Assembly (NCBI GenBank): GCA_002368355.1
Contig: AP018282.1
Coordinates: 62,001-126,000 of the forward strand
Reading direction: 5' to 3'
From: Chondrocystis sp. NIES-4102
Lineage (GTDB): Bacteria > Cyanobacteriota > Cyanobacteriia > Cyanobacteriales > Xenococcaceae
Length of the DNA: 64,000 nt
This document shows, one piece after another, positions 25,873 through 35,900 of the stretch. The notes beneath the pieces are model-generated. The model ran no database searches, had not been told where the DNA came from, and was given only the letters and a program-made list of their open reading frames with translations. How positions within the stretch are numbered: the stretch's first letter is position 1; each line of letters begins with the position of its first letter. Made by a program: the position numbers and the translations under genes.

Positions 25873-27132
25873 TTAACTAGAAACTAATTGAGCCAAACAG
25901 TACATCGTGTTTTTATCGTTGATGACGATACGACTAGAACCTTTTCTTTCTGCTTCTGCCTCTAAATCTAGTTTGAATTCTACAGTCTGCTCGTCAATTG
26001 CAGAGATGACCTTGATTAAATAATCCGTATGCAGCCAAAGAATTATAGATTCGTCACGATCGCAATTACAAAATACATTTTCGGCTCCACTACCTGTTTC
26101 TGTTGCATGGGACAACTGACAATTATCCCCTTCAATTTTAAATTCCACTTCATCAGACATTACCTGTTGTCTTTTGAGAGCATTTAATAAATCTAAACGA
26201 TTGAAAGTCACGCCAAGATCGTTGTCTTCTAGCGACGCTTTGATTTTTTCTAGATCTGGATATTCGTCACTTTGAAAAGTTTCTAAAGTACACTCTGTAT
26301 TACTCCAATTAAATCTTATGGAATTATCTGCAACAGAAAGAATCAAGTCCTGAGCATTACTAGCAATAAAAGAAATTGCTTTCTTAGGTAAAACTAGTTT
26401 GATATCTTCCTCAATTACTTCACTTACATCATCAGTCTCAACCTCTTCGATAATCATAGTTGTAGTCCCCATTCCTGGAGTAGATAAACCAGTTAAGGTA
26501 AGTATTAAAGATTCTTCCCCATCTTCATCTTCTAACCGTTGGATTTGGAAGCAGACCCCACTAGTCACTTCTTTGGGGTCACTATTGAGAAAAGGCAAAA
26601 CTTTATCTAAAGCCTGTTTGAACCTATCGGCTTTGATTGTAGCTACAGGAATAAATTCAGAGTTATTTTGAGGCAGAATATCTTTATAAGTATTGAGTCG
26701 CAAATTATAAGTTCCTTTGCGATTGGCAATGCTGACTTCATTTGAATTTAGTTCCAACTTTTGAGTTGAGTTGTCTAATCTAGCAGCAATATCATTAAAT
26801 TGTTTACAACTTACTTGAATTGGTTCTAGATGTTGAGCTTTGGTAGCCTTGTGCAGTATCTTTATTTCAATAGTATCTCCAGCAGTACTAAAAATTGATT
26901 GACTATCCTTAACTTCAATCTTTAGGCGGTCTAATCCTTTTTGGTTACAACCAATAGCCGTATTGAGCAGTCTTAAGTCTTGAGATAGTTCACCTGGTTT
27001 AATGCTCAATGTACACTGAGATGAAGATGTAGTTGACGCTGAGTTTGATGTTGGCGGAGCTTCTTCGTTCTTGTTTTGAATTTGATTTGTTTTAGTTGTT
27101 TTAGTAGTGGTTTTACTAGCAGTTCTTGGCAT
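25873..27132 (-). CDS. dnaN: DNA polymerase III beta sliding clamp
   Basis: 419 residues: a low-complexity Thr/Lys/Ser N-terminal tail (about 45 residues) followed by the three-domain clamp fold (IKPGELSQDLRLLNTAIG; LDKVLPFLNSDP; LLNALKRQQVMSDEV). The clamp tethers polymerases to DNA. The tail is absent from chromosomal clamps. The sequence is divergent and clusters with dnaX, holA and a uracil-DNA glycosylase, so it is a dedicated plasmid replisome part. Confidence 0.88.
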   Translation of the reverse strand: MPRTASKTTTKTTKTNQIQNKNEEAPPTSNSASTTSSSQCTLSIKPGELSQDLRLLNTAIGCNQKGLDRLKIEVKDSQSIFSTAGDTIEIKILHKATKAQHLEPIQVSCKQFNDIAARLDNSTQKLELNSNEVSIANRKGTYNLRLNTYKDILPQNNSEFIPVATIKADRFKQALDKVLPFLNSDPKEVTSGVCFQIQRLEDEDGEESLILTLTGLSTPGMGTTTMIIEEVETDDVSEVIEEDIKLVLPKKAISFIASNAQDLILSVADNSIRFNWSNTECTLETFQSDEYPDLEKIKASLEDNDLGVTFNRLDLLNALKRQQVMSDEVEFKIEGDNCQLSHATETGSGAENVFCNCDRDESIILWLHTDYLIKVISAIDEQTVEFKLDLEAEAERKGSSRIVINDKNTMYCLAQLVSS

Positions 27133-27143
27133 AATTAGTTTAT

Positions 27144-27818
27144 CTATAAATTTAATAACGAGTTATCGCCCTTTTCAAGGCGACAGCCTTCTAAATACAG
27201 CTTGATTTGACACAAAGTCTGCCATACTTGCCATTTTGGACTGTGTTCGCTTAACTGTGGTTGACGGAGTAGATAGGCAGGGTGATACGTTGCCCACACT
27301 GGATACTCAAAATATTGATGCTGAATCCGCAATAGTTTCTCAAACTTAGTTGGGGTATTTAACATGGTTCTAGCTGCCACTTTACCCAGACAAAGAATCG
27401 CCTTGGGCTTAACCAAAGCAATCTCACTCTGCAAAAATCCCCAGCAACTTTGACACTCAGCTTTGGTGGGACTGCGATTTTCTGGAGGACGACAGCGTAC
27501 CACATTGGTTGTATACCAAGACTCCAATCCTACCGACTCCAGCATAATGTCCAACAGTTTACCCGAATCACCTACAAAAGCTAGACCATCCTCATCCTCT
27601 ACCTGTCCTGGTCCTTCACCAATAATCAATAATTCTGCTTGTTTCTGACTGTACCGCCCCGCTACTACTTGAGTCCGATATTTATGCAGCCCACAAGCAT
27701 GACAATTATTTGTATGAGTTTCTAATTCTGCCCAGCTATGACAGACTAGCTTAGGCTTAAATTTAACTGGTGCAGAGCGATCGCCTATCAATGGCGAGCT
27801 AAATTTGTGTTGAGCCAT
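27144..27818 (-). CDS. Family 4-type uracil-DNA glycosylase (Fe-S)
   Basis: 224 residues from ATG 27818 (a TTG at 27848 would add ten). Motifs: GEGPGQVEDEDGLAFVG (active-site loop), TNVVRCRPPENRSPT, CLGKVAART and the C-terminal ATYHPAYLLRQP. The iron-sulfur Cys pattern is present (CHACGL, later CRPP and CQSC). It removes uracil from DNA. It is the first gene of the clamp/loader block, 11 bp before dnaN, so repair is coupled to plasmid replication. Confidence 0.9.
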   Translation of the reverse strand: MAQHKFSSPLIGDRSAPVKFKPKLVCHSWAELETHTNNCHACGLHKYRTQVVAGRYSQKQAELLIIGEGPGQVEDEDGLAFVGDSGKLLDIMLESVGLESWYTTNVVRCRPPENRSPTKAECQSCWGFLQSEIALVKPKAILCLGKVAARTMLNTPTKFEKLLRIQHQYFEYPVWATYHPAYLLRQPQLSEHSPKWQVWQTLCQIKLYLEGCRLEKGDNSLLNL

Positions 27819-27889
27819 ATAAATTAACCAGAATAATAACTTGGTCAATTTAAGCCACCAGGCTATTAGTTAAAGCTGAAGTGTAACCA

Positions 27890-28033
27890 ATGGTTTATCT
27901 CTCAGTTGGCGATCGCTTAACCGAACAGCTTATTGGTGTTAAAATTAAGCGAAATAAAAAAAGAAATATCGCTCAACAGTCAGAGCGCAAGCTCTTAAAG
28001 AAGAATTTAAGCGATAAACTCTGGAGGAAGTGA
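27890..28033 (+). CDS. Possible 47-residue basic protein
   Basis: ATG 27890 to TGA 28031-28033, with no clear ribosome binding site. The product is very Lys/Arg-rich (KIKRNKKRN; RKLLKKNL) and starts with a HIP1 site in its code. It is not recognised and may be non-coding. Confidence 0.2.
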   Translation: MVYLSVGDRLTEQLIGVKIKRNKKRNIAQQSERKLLKKNLSDKLWRK

Positions 28034-28042
28034 CGATTTAAT

Positions 28043-28309
28043 CTATTCAGGCAACTTATCAATAAATTTTGTCACTCTTCTTGCTTTGATAGTTAGTACT
28101 GGTTGATATCCTGCTGCGGTGGAATTGTCGTAAATTACAGTATGCTCAGTCTTCTGTATTGCTGTTGCTAAATTAGCTAAACTTCTTGTATATCTGCGAC
28201 GCACATCTGGCTCTGGTACATTGTGTCCACCTTGTGCAACTCTTTGAGCCACACGCTTGATGTTGATTTGGACATCATTAACACCCACATAAATTAAGTT
28301 AACTTGCCA
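28043..28309 (-). pseudogene. Zeta-type toxin kinase, C-terminal half (split by IS1)
   Basis: Frame WQVNLIYVGVNDVQINIKRV onward, ending IDKLPE at 28043; contains the RVAQGGHNVPEPDVRRRYTR segment typical of zeta/AAA kinases (substrate-binding loop). It continues the N-terminal half at 29160-29455; the 8-bp duplicated target TGGCAAGT is shared. Confidence 0.85.
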
Positions 28310-29159
28310 GGCATTGCTGAATGAGTAATGATAAATGTTGCACAATAGAGGAATGAAATGTCCTAAATGCGACTCAACTTCACCTAGAAAAAATGGTTAC
28401 CGTCGCGGTAAGCAATGTTATCAATGTCGCGTATGCGGTCGTCGTCTTGGTGAGCATTCCCTTGCGCCTGTCGGCGACGCGGGGTCTCACCGCAGTTCGT
28501 CGAATCCCCAGTGCCCAAAAGTTACCCATTAGAGGTTAAACAACTATGCCTTAAAATGTATCTCAACGGAATGGGATTGAGAGGAATCGAACGAGTAACA
28601 GATATTCATCATACGACAATTATGAACTGGATTGAGGAGGCAGGAATGGAATTACCTGATACACCTGAAGAAGGCGAAATACCTGAAATAACCGAAATTG
28701 ATGAGCTACAGACGTTTGTTGGTAGTAAGAAAAATAAGGTCTCCTAAAGGATACCGCTTCGCATATGGATTTGGACTGTGGTAAACCATTGGCAACCAGG
28801 TATTCTATTATGGACAGTCGGCGATCGCAGTAGTGAAACATTTAAGCGTCTTTGGTTGACTATCAAATGTTGGCAAAGTTTTTGGTACGTGAGTGACGGT
28901 TATCCTGTTTATCCTTGTTTTATTCAACCAGAAGACCATCTTGTGAGTAAAACTTACATGACCAGAGTTGAAGGCGAGAATACTCGACTCAGACACTATT
29001 TGGCTCGTTTACCCTCATGGGCAAGGGCAAGCATCGAAAGACTTTATGTTACTCAAAATCAATTGAAATGCTCAAATATTCAATTCGTCTGTTACTCAAC
29101 TATCTGAAGTTTAAAACTGTTCCTGCGATCGCCTAAATCATTACTCATTCAGCAACGCC
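28310..29159 (+). mobile_element. IS1-family insertion sequence inside the zeta toxin gene
   Basis: 850 bp with long terminal repeats (GGCATTGCTGAATGAGTAAT at the left; GGCGTTGCTGAATGAG complement at the right) and a perfect 8-bp target duplication, ACTTGCCA at 28302-28309 and 29160-29167. The clear duplication means the insertion is recognisable and fairly recent, although the copy itself is damaged. Confidence 0.9.
28353..29136 (+). pseudogene. IS1 transposase, disrupted by three short insertions
   Basis: The InsA-type zinc finger (MKCPKCDS; CYQCRVCGRR) and InsB-type DDE part (TVGDRSSETFKRLW; DGYPVYPCF) are recognisable but in three frames. Extra DNA sits at about 28452-28510 (repeat with GGCGACGCGGGGTCTCACCG), at about 28742-28765 (24 nt, TCCTAAAGGATACCGCTTCG plus CATA, adding an in-frame TAA) and near 29011-29030 (CCCTCATGGGCAAGGGCAAG). 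Removing each restores the IS1 reading. The copy is probably immobile by itself. Confidence 0.82.
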
Positions 29160-29455
29160 ACTTGCCACCCTTTTTGTTTGGCTTGCGTCATCATCTTAAG
29201 ATAAGTGTTGCCAGATAGGGTTGTTTCTACGGCAAAGCTTTCGTTATTAGCTAAATAGCTACGAGCGCGTAAAAGAGCCTGTTTGCCACCAGCTATTGCT
29301 GCTGTTTCAGGAGCATCTGGTCTAATTATTCGTGCTTCTAAATCGGGATCGATAACTGGAACGCCTAAAGTCTCTTGAGTGTAGCGAGTAAAGGTACTTT
29401 TGCCCGAACCGTTAGAACCTGCGATTACAGTTAGAATGGGTGTGGCAGCGGTCAT
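29160..29455 (-). pseudogene. Zeta-type toxin kinase, N-terminal half (split by IS1)
   Basis: Starts at ATG 29455 with Walker A GSNGSGKST and the DPDLEARIIRPD segment, and runs to KGWQV, where IS1 enters; the frame then stops inside IS1 at 29141. Zeta toxins phosphorylate UDP-N-acetylglucosamine or related substrates. The kinase P-loop half alone should not be active. The upstream antitoxin gene ends two bases before this start. Confidence 0.85.
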
Positions 29456-29457
29456 TA

Positions 29458-29688
29458 TTAAGGAAGGGGGCGGATAATTTCTTCAGTTCCGCTTTCGTCT
29501 AATTTGTATTCAAAACGACGACCATCTGGTAGTTCCATAATCGAAATTCCTGACCAAGAGTAAAAAATCGGATGACCGTTCGCTTTATGGATGGCAATTT
29601 CTTGTTTCAAACCATCTTGCGCTAGATGTGTCAGTTGCTCAACTAGTTGAGAAAACTCGCTTTCTGTTTTGATATTAGCTTTGGTCAT
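29458..29688 (-). CDS. Antitoxin-like partner of the zeta toxin
   Basis: 76 residues, helical N-terminus (FSQLVEQLTHLAQDG) and a C-terminal beta part (SWSGISIMELPDGRRFEYKL). Its two-base spacing to the zeta gene makes it the presumed antitoxin. With the toxin broken it is probably free to decay. Confidence 0.65.
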   Translation of the reverse strand: MTKANIKTESEFSQLVEQLTHLAQDGLKQEIAIHKANGHPIFYSWSGISIMELPDGRRFEYKLDESGTEEIIRPLP

Positions 29689-29886
29689 TTTTAAACTTTT
29701 TTCAAAGGTTTTTAGAAGTATTGTCCCACTTTTACAGAACTTATTCTTTAGTGGAGCATATGATTAACTATTTTATTAGATTATTTAGTTTTCCTGCGGT
29801 GCTTGGGAACATTCTTAAATCTCACCTTTGATCTATTGCACTATTTTAGCTGTGTCAGTTCAGTACTGTGCGTTAGAACGGAAGGC

Positions 29887-29920
29887 AATTAGGGAGAAAA
29901 AATATCTTTGCTCCCTAATT
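29887..29920. terminator. Hairpin at the 3' end of the helicase-nuclease gene
   Basis: Perfect 10-bp arms AATTAGGGAG (29887-29896) and CTCCCTAATT (29911-29920), six bases past the stop of the minus-strand gene. There is no clear T-run on that strand, so it may stabilise the mRNA rather than terminate it. Otherwise 29689-29925 shows no gene. Confidence 0.5.
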
Positions 29921-29925
29921 TACTG

Positions 29926-32472
29926 TTATTTTTGCTGATAATATTTTTCAGAATATTCGTTTTTAAGTGATTGAATATTAAGTTTATGAACAGTTATTAA
30001 TTCTTGAATTTTAGAATCACTAATTTCTGTAAGTATATAATCTTTAAATTCTTTGAAAAAAGATTTAACATTATCTCTAAGTGATTTAAGTTTTCCTTTT
30101 CTCATAATTTCGACATCATGGGTAAAGTTTCCTTGTGCTGAAACATTTTTCGTAGGAATAATTAATATCCTTTTTACCTTCTCTGTATTGTACTCTTGTT
30201 CAAACCAGGCACAATGATTATTCATTTGCCCCGTTTCAGTTTTAGTTATTTCATTCCGCGAATCTTCAACCTCACTCTTACATTCAAAGATAAAATAATC
30301 ACTCTTAGATGCACACCAAAGATTATCTGGACCTTTCTTAAATTCTTTATCGGGTCTTTGACTTAAAAAACCAATTGCGTTACCTAAGTTTTGAAGTGCT
30401 TTCTCAAACTTTTCTGAAGGTTGACCAAAACTCAAGTTTTCAAGAATTTCGTTGACGCTCATCATAAGTTCTTCATGGTTTTTGTATGAAGATATCCAAT
30501 TGTTAATTCTCTTGATTCTATTTTCACTTATATAGCTTAGTTTTTGATAACTTATACCTTCTTTAGGTTTTAAGAGCTGTGAATTTTTTTTATAGGCACT
30601 TTTTTGAATTTTGTTGGACTCTGATTTACTAAGTTTGTATTGATAACGAGCAAGAGTTTGTAAATACCAACCTTTTTCTATACATTCATCAATATCACAA
30701 GAGTTAATTATCGATTGCATATAACTTATTGCTTTTTCTGGTTCATTTTTACAAAAACTTTCTTCTGCTTTTCTTTCTAACTCTAAAATTTTAAATATAT
30801 CTATTTTGGAAACTGTTTGCTGTCTATTATTCCTGCTTTCATCCATTCTTTCTTTATAAAATTCCTTCCAGCCTTCATCTCTATTTATACATTGCCCAAT
30901 TAGGTCATAAATGATTTTGATGGGATTATGCTCTTGTGGCAAAATATCCTCTTTTGCCATTTGGGAAATTTCAATTCCTAGCTCTATCTGTTTTTGAGTT
31001 TGATTTGAAAAAAATCTATTTGAACTTGCGCTTCTAAGAAATTTAACTAAATCATCTCCAATCACAAGAATCACGCTATAATCTTTTTCGCCTCTCACAC
31101 TTCTACCAAATCCTTGTTCTATTTTTTGAGCAGCTTTAATATTAACTAAATCACTATTTTCCCTGCATTCTTCTTCATATCTTTCAGTCAGAGAATCTGA
31201 ATATGGCATTGAATCAATTATTAAAATACGACAAGCATCATCTGGAAGATCTATTCCGTCATATCTATTAACAACAACAGTTGTATTACTATAATTACCA
31301 ACTTTTAATTTTTTAACCTCTTCAATAATAGTATTACTTTGAGTAACTACAGAACCTAGGTTTTTATAAAATTCCGCTTTTTTAAAGCTAGATGTAATTA
31401 CAACTCGACCAAATTTTGCATCAATTTTGACTTTTGCAAACAAATTAATAATAGAGTCTCTCTTTAAATCTTCATGAATCACTGATGGAAGTATAATCAT
31501 TTTTTCACCAGACCACTTTTCAATTTTAGGAATCAGTGAATTTTTAATAGCATTTGCATTTAGCCCAAGTCCTTTGATAAAAAAAGAATCATTTTGGGTT
31601 GTAGCTGACATTAAGATTTTGTGTTGAGCTTTACTGAAAGTACCAAACTTTTCTACTGGACTTAAGATAGTTGAAATTTCTAGTTGTTTTCCACTAAAAA
31701 AACATTGGCAATTATCAAGATCGTCTTTAATTAAATTCCAACAAAACATTACTTCCTGCTCGTTTTTATGTTTTAGTAATGCTTCTAAAAGTTCTGATTT
31801 TTTATCTTGCCAACTCCAATAAGGTACTGGCAGCAATATATCATAATCATTGCCTTCTTTTATTTCTAGAAAGCTACCTTCTCCTTGCTCTTTTAAATCA
31901 TCTTCAAAAAGCTGAAGTAGTTTCTTATATAAAGGATGTTGATTGTTAACTCTTATTTTGAATGATTCATTAATAAAATCTATGCAAGCGTGTGAATCAT
32001 CTAGAATAATTGTGTTAACTTTTTGATATTTTCCACCTGTACCAAAAATGGATTTACCATTAAAAAGTTTTTGAACATGAGTTATTAAAATCTTTTGTGA
32101 ATTTAAAAATTGAGCGGGTAAAGAATTGTCATTACCAATATTGACATATCCAATACCAAATTTCTCTGCTTCTGAACAGGTTTGTTCAACTAAATATTTA
32201 TTGGGACATACATATAGACAAGGAGCTTTATTTTCATTTAATTTCGATTGTAGTATTAAAAGACCAATCAAAGTTTTGCCCTGTCCAGTATGTAATTTTA
32301 AAATTAAGTCTTCCTCTCCTTTTCGATGTAAATACCATTCTGTTAGTATCTCCTTTTGTAATGGACGAAGAGGTCCTGTTTCGCTTCTTCGATCTAATTC
32401 GTCATAAATCTCAACTGGATTTATCTTTTTCTGAATCGATTTTGAACCTAGCTTACTTTTAAAATCAACCAT
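29926..32472 (-). CDS. Superfamily 2 helicase fused to a PD-(D/E)XK-like nuclease domain
   Basis: 848 residues. Walker A HTGQGKTL (61-68), motif II ILDDSHACID (DDSH rather than DEAH), motif VI QGFGRSVRGEKDYS, together like XPD/DinG-type helicases. A helical middle region (about 520-680) follows. Near the C-terminus DNLWCASKSDYFIFECKSEV has the D...ExK pattern of PD-(D/E)XK nucleases. Helicase-nuclease proteins of this size are often anti-phage or anti-plasmid systems. It stands alone in an accessory island between a toxin remnant and an IS4 remnant, very AT-rich. The defence role is inference. Confidence 0.75.
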   Translation of the reverse strand: MVDFKSKLGSKSIQKKINPVEIYDELDRRSETGPLRPLQKEILTEWYLHRKGEEDLILKLHTGQGKTLIGLLILQSKLNENKAPCLYVCPNKYLVEQTCSEAEKFGIGYVNIGNDNSLPAQFLNSQKILITHVQKLFNGKSIFGTGGKYQKVNTIILDDSHACIDFINESFKIRVNNQHPLYKKLLQLFEDDLKEQGEGSFLEIKEGNDYDILLPVPYWSWQDKKSELLEALLKHKNEQEVMFCWNLIKDDLDNCQCFFSGKQLEISTILSPVEKFGTFSKAQHKILMSATTQNDSFFIKGLGLNANAIKNSLIPKIEKWSGEKMIILPSVIHEDLKRDSIINLFAKVKIDAKFGRVVITSSFKKAEFYKNLGSVVTQSNTIIEEVKKLKVGNYSNTTVVVNRYDGIDLPDDACRILIIDSMPYSDSLTERYEEECRENSDLVNIKAAQKIEQGFGRSVRGEKDYSVILVIGDDLVKFLRSASSNRFFSNQTQKQIELGIEISQMAKEDILPQEHNPIKIIYDLIGQCINRDEGWKEFYKERMDESRNNRQQTVSKIDIFKILELERKAEESFCKNEPEKAISYMQSIINSCDIDECIEKGWYLQTLARYQYKLSKSESNKIQKSAYKKNSQLLKPKEGISYQKLSYISENRIKRINNWISSYKNHEELMMSVNEILENLSFGQPSEKFEKALQNLGNAIGFLSQRPDKEFKKGPDNLWCASKSDYFIFECKSEVEDSRNEITKTETGQMNNHCAWFEQEYNTEKVKRILIIPTKNVSAQGNFTHDVEIMRKGKLKSLRDNVKSFFKEFKDYILTEISDSKIQELITVHKLNIQSLKNEYSEKYYQQK

Positions 32473-32603
32473 TCGGCTTAATCTTTACAACAAACTTCTT
32501 GATGAAATAACTCATCAATCTTATTCGATACTTAAAATAAGTGCTATTGATTGCCAGAGCGATCGCCCATCTCTTTTGTTTTACCCATCTTTAAATCTAT
32601 GCT

Positions 32604-32812
32604 TTACCCATAACTCTTGAAACTATTATGATCAGATAAATATAGGCATTTCCAAGCAGAAGCAAGATCGTGTAATCTTTGTAATCCTCCCCAAAGAGTT
32701 TTGACTCCAGGAAGACCATCATGTCGGCAACCCAAAAACCCGCCTAGTTGAGCAATCCAAAGAACAGCCTGTCGAAGACTCGGAGGCTCTTTACTTAAAA
32801 GTATTGTTAAAT
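32604..32812 (-). pseudogene. IS4-type transposase, C-terminal remnant
   Basis: A minus-strand frame reads PSLRQAVLWIAQLGGFLGCR, then HDGLPGVKTLWGGLQRLHDL and ASAWK to a stop at 32604-32606. This is the end of IS4/Tn5-like transposases. The frame is closed upstream by a stop at about 32812, so only about 68 codons survive. The rest of 32473-32995 shows nothing else recognisable; 32813-32995 is the likely promoter region of the next gene. Confidence 0.75.
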
Positions 32813-32995
32813 ACTACTTGACTTATCCTCTTTTTTCTTCATTTCATCATCTTGGTATTTTTGAACTTAATTTAGATGCGTAGCCCCTGCAAATAGGACT
32901 AAAGTACGAGCCAGTTTGTTAGTCAAATGAGGGTTGATAAGCATCAGCTAAATCTAAAACTGTAGCTGTAACTTTTAAATTTATACCGAAATATC

Positions 32996-35900
32996 ATGAG
33001 TCAAACACCAGATTCTGGTCTTAAAATCAGGGTCTACAACATAGCTCATCAAGATTATGACGGAGTTCAAGATATAGGCAATTGTGTCCTTTCTCAATTA
33101 TTACCCGATGCTGCCGAACGGGTAGTTGCAGTTAAAATTGATGACGAGCTGCTGCGGGCTACTAGGGATAAAGAATACAACTATCAAGCCTATTTTTCTC
33201 AGTTAGATCACCTTAATTTAGGAAATTGTACTGAAGTCTTACTGGCTTCTGGAGGTACTGTTTTGATGGCAGAACCAGAAGTAGTTGCCCAAATACGAGA
33301 CCAATTTTTTGCTTCTCAACCAGATCACTGCTGTCGTTACGGCTCATTGTTAGTGTCTAGTTGTAAAGAGGGTATTTCTAAATTAGAACCATCAATTACC
33401 GTCAAAATTGTTGATTTTGAGCATCAAAATGAAATGGAGCGAAAGGTAGCAAAAGACCTACGCACGGGAGACTGTCACGGCAAGATTTCTCCTCGTCTTT
33501 CTACTATGTTGGGAGGAACTGCCGATACTCCTTTTCAATTTCGTTTAGCCAATTCTGATGTCAATAGTCCTCTACCAGCATTTATTGCCAAAGGGACAGT
33601 GGCGGTAGATAGAAAAAGAACGGAAAATCGCGGTTACGATCTAGTACTCGATCGCAGTTCTATTAAGGGTTGGGCTAAAAATACTGGTCCGATGAAAGTT
33701 AGTCAAATCAACAACCAATGGTGCTTGGGTTTTAAAGATAATTTAACCCCCCAACAAGTTCAGGATTTGAATTATCTACCGACCATTCTGCAAAATCAGG
33801 GTGTCTCTTATCAAGTAGATCCTACCGATAATAGTTATATTCTCAATAACCCCAGCAAACAGGTTTTAGACAGTTTGGCAGATATCTACGATTGGGGGTC
33901 AGACCGTATTGCCTGTGGTGTCTACCAGATGCCAGGGTTGGTGATGGGTAATAACTCTAATGCTCAAGTTCAAGAGTATAAAAATTCCTGGCAATTGATG
34001 CAGTGGTATTCTCCCCAAGCTATCGAACAGGATATCGTTCCAGCCACTATGGCTGAAGCTGAATATCTCAAGACTATTCAGAATGACTATCGTCTTTTAT
34101 CCAAATATATTGTTGAGAATCACGACAAAAAACAAGACTTGAAAAATATTGATACAGAAGAATCAGATCTTGAAGACCCTCAAGACAAAGACGAATTTGG
34201 TTTGATTGAAGTCCTCAGAGCCGATACTAGAGGAGAATTGGCACATCATCCTAAAGTGGTTTCTTTTTGTAAAGACCAACTCCGCAGACGATGGTTAGAG
34301 TTAGCAACCAAAGGAGCTAACACCCTGATGTCAGCTATGGCACAACCTGCTGAGGTTGAAAGGGGAACAATTATTGCTTCTCATCTCCAGAACGGAACAG
34401 AGGTAATCGTCACCCGCTATCCGATTATTAACAAGGACAACATTCGTCGTTATGTAGTCGATAACGAGCAAGTTCCTGAATTGATCGACACTAAGGGTTG
34501 TGTTTTTATTAATCCTGCTGATGCGATGGATTACCATCAATGCGACTTTGATGGCGACCAGTTGGTTTGTACTCCAGCAGATCTGTTACCTCATATTACA
34601 GCAGAGACTCGTATGGCTTTACCTCAATATGATGAAATGGGGAATGATCTCAACCGTGACTTTAATCCTGTAGTTAAGAAAGAAAAGCAAGCCTATGCCC
34701 AGTCCGACCTCAAGCATATAGCTTTAGCCGTTAGACTAAATTCTATTGGTAGAATTGCCAATGCCATAGGTAGAGTTAATTGCGCCCAACCCAATCCCGA
34801 AGCAGATGTCAAAGACCAACAATACTTTCTCAAGTTTAAATCGGGTTTGATGGACACCCTATTTGATTCTTTGCAAATAGAGGTAGATAGTCCCAAGTCA
34901 GCAACTCGTTATACGGATTACTATCAGGATCTGGATAAACAACTCGAAAGTCCTGCTTTTAAGCTACCCTTTTTTGACTTTAAACAGGACGAACGGGTCT
35001 TCAACTCCGCCCCCATGCCTGTAGCTCAAAATGGTTCGGTAGTGGACATACTACCCCGTTACATCAGCCAGACTTGGCAGAGTTGTGAACTCAATCAAAT
35101 GCGGGTAGAACAGTTCGGTTATTTATTGCACAAACAAGAAAATGTTCTAGACGAGGCATCCAAAGTCACGGTCAACCAATTAGCTAAAAACATCTTGCAA
35201 CAATATAACGATACGGTCAAAACCGCGATTCGAGAAGGTAACTCCGATCCCAAACAAGTCAAACAAAGATTTGCTCAGACCTACAGCAGTATCAAAGAGC
35301 AAATTATGACTGCTCAGTTAAGTTCAACTGCCAAAGACGAATTAGCTGCTCATCTTTGGCAGAAGCAGCATGGTAATGATAGTGAAAGTCAAATGAGACG
35401 TAAATGTTTGGATATTTGCCGTCATTTCGATCCTACTATCTATACCTATCAAAAAAGCGAACATGAATATCAGCGAGATCTAAGGAAAGGTCAACCAGCT
35501 TATATAATTGAAGCCCCTTTTGAATCTAGTTTATTTAGCAATCAGGACAGAAGGGATTGTGCTACTTATATTAAGGAAATATTGGAGGCTCAAGGACAAA
35601 ATTTTGAAGCTACTTTGCACCCAACTAAGCCCTGTGTACAATTTGCCGTTAAAAACATCGATCCTAATTGCAAACTGCTATTTGAGCCTTTTCACGACCC
35701 TAACATTGCCAGACATCACGATCTAATTGACATCAACATAGCCAAACAACAGTTGTATAACCAAGACCGTACACTGTACAATCAGCTATTTACCTTTAGT
35801 TCTGGAACCAAAAAATATAATCCAATCAGTATCACAGCCCCTAGGCATATGGATTGGGTATTAGGACAGAAATCTGCTAAAGCTTCATTAGTTTTTTCTG

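Noticed and set aside
26399-26671. 90-residue plus-strand frame opposite dnaN
   Set aside because: Low-complexity Ser/Thr/Val product antisense to a clear clamp gene; shadow frame.
28335-28532. 65-residue independent zinc-finger protein
   Set aside because: It is the IS1 InsA part read from a TTG and running into a repeat insertion; not a separate gene.
34331-34896. Minus-strand frames inside the two-barrel polymerase gene
   Set aside because: They lie wholly within a conserved coding frame on the other strand and show no recognisable features.
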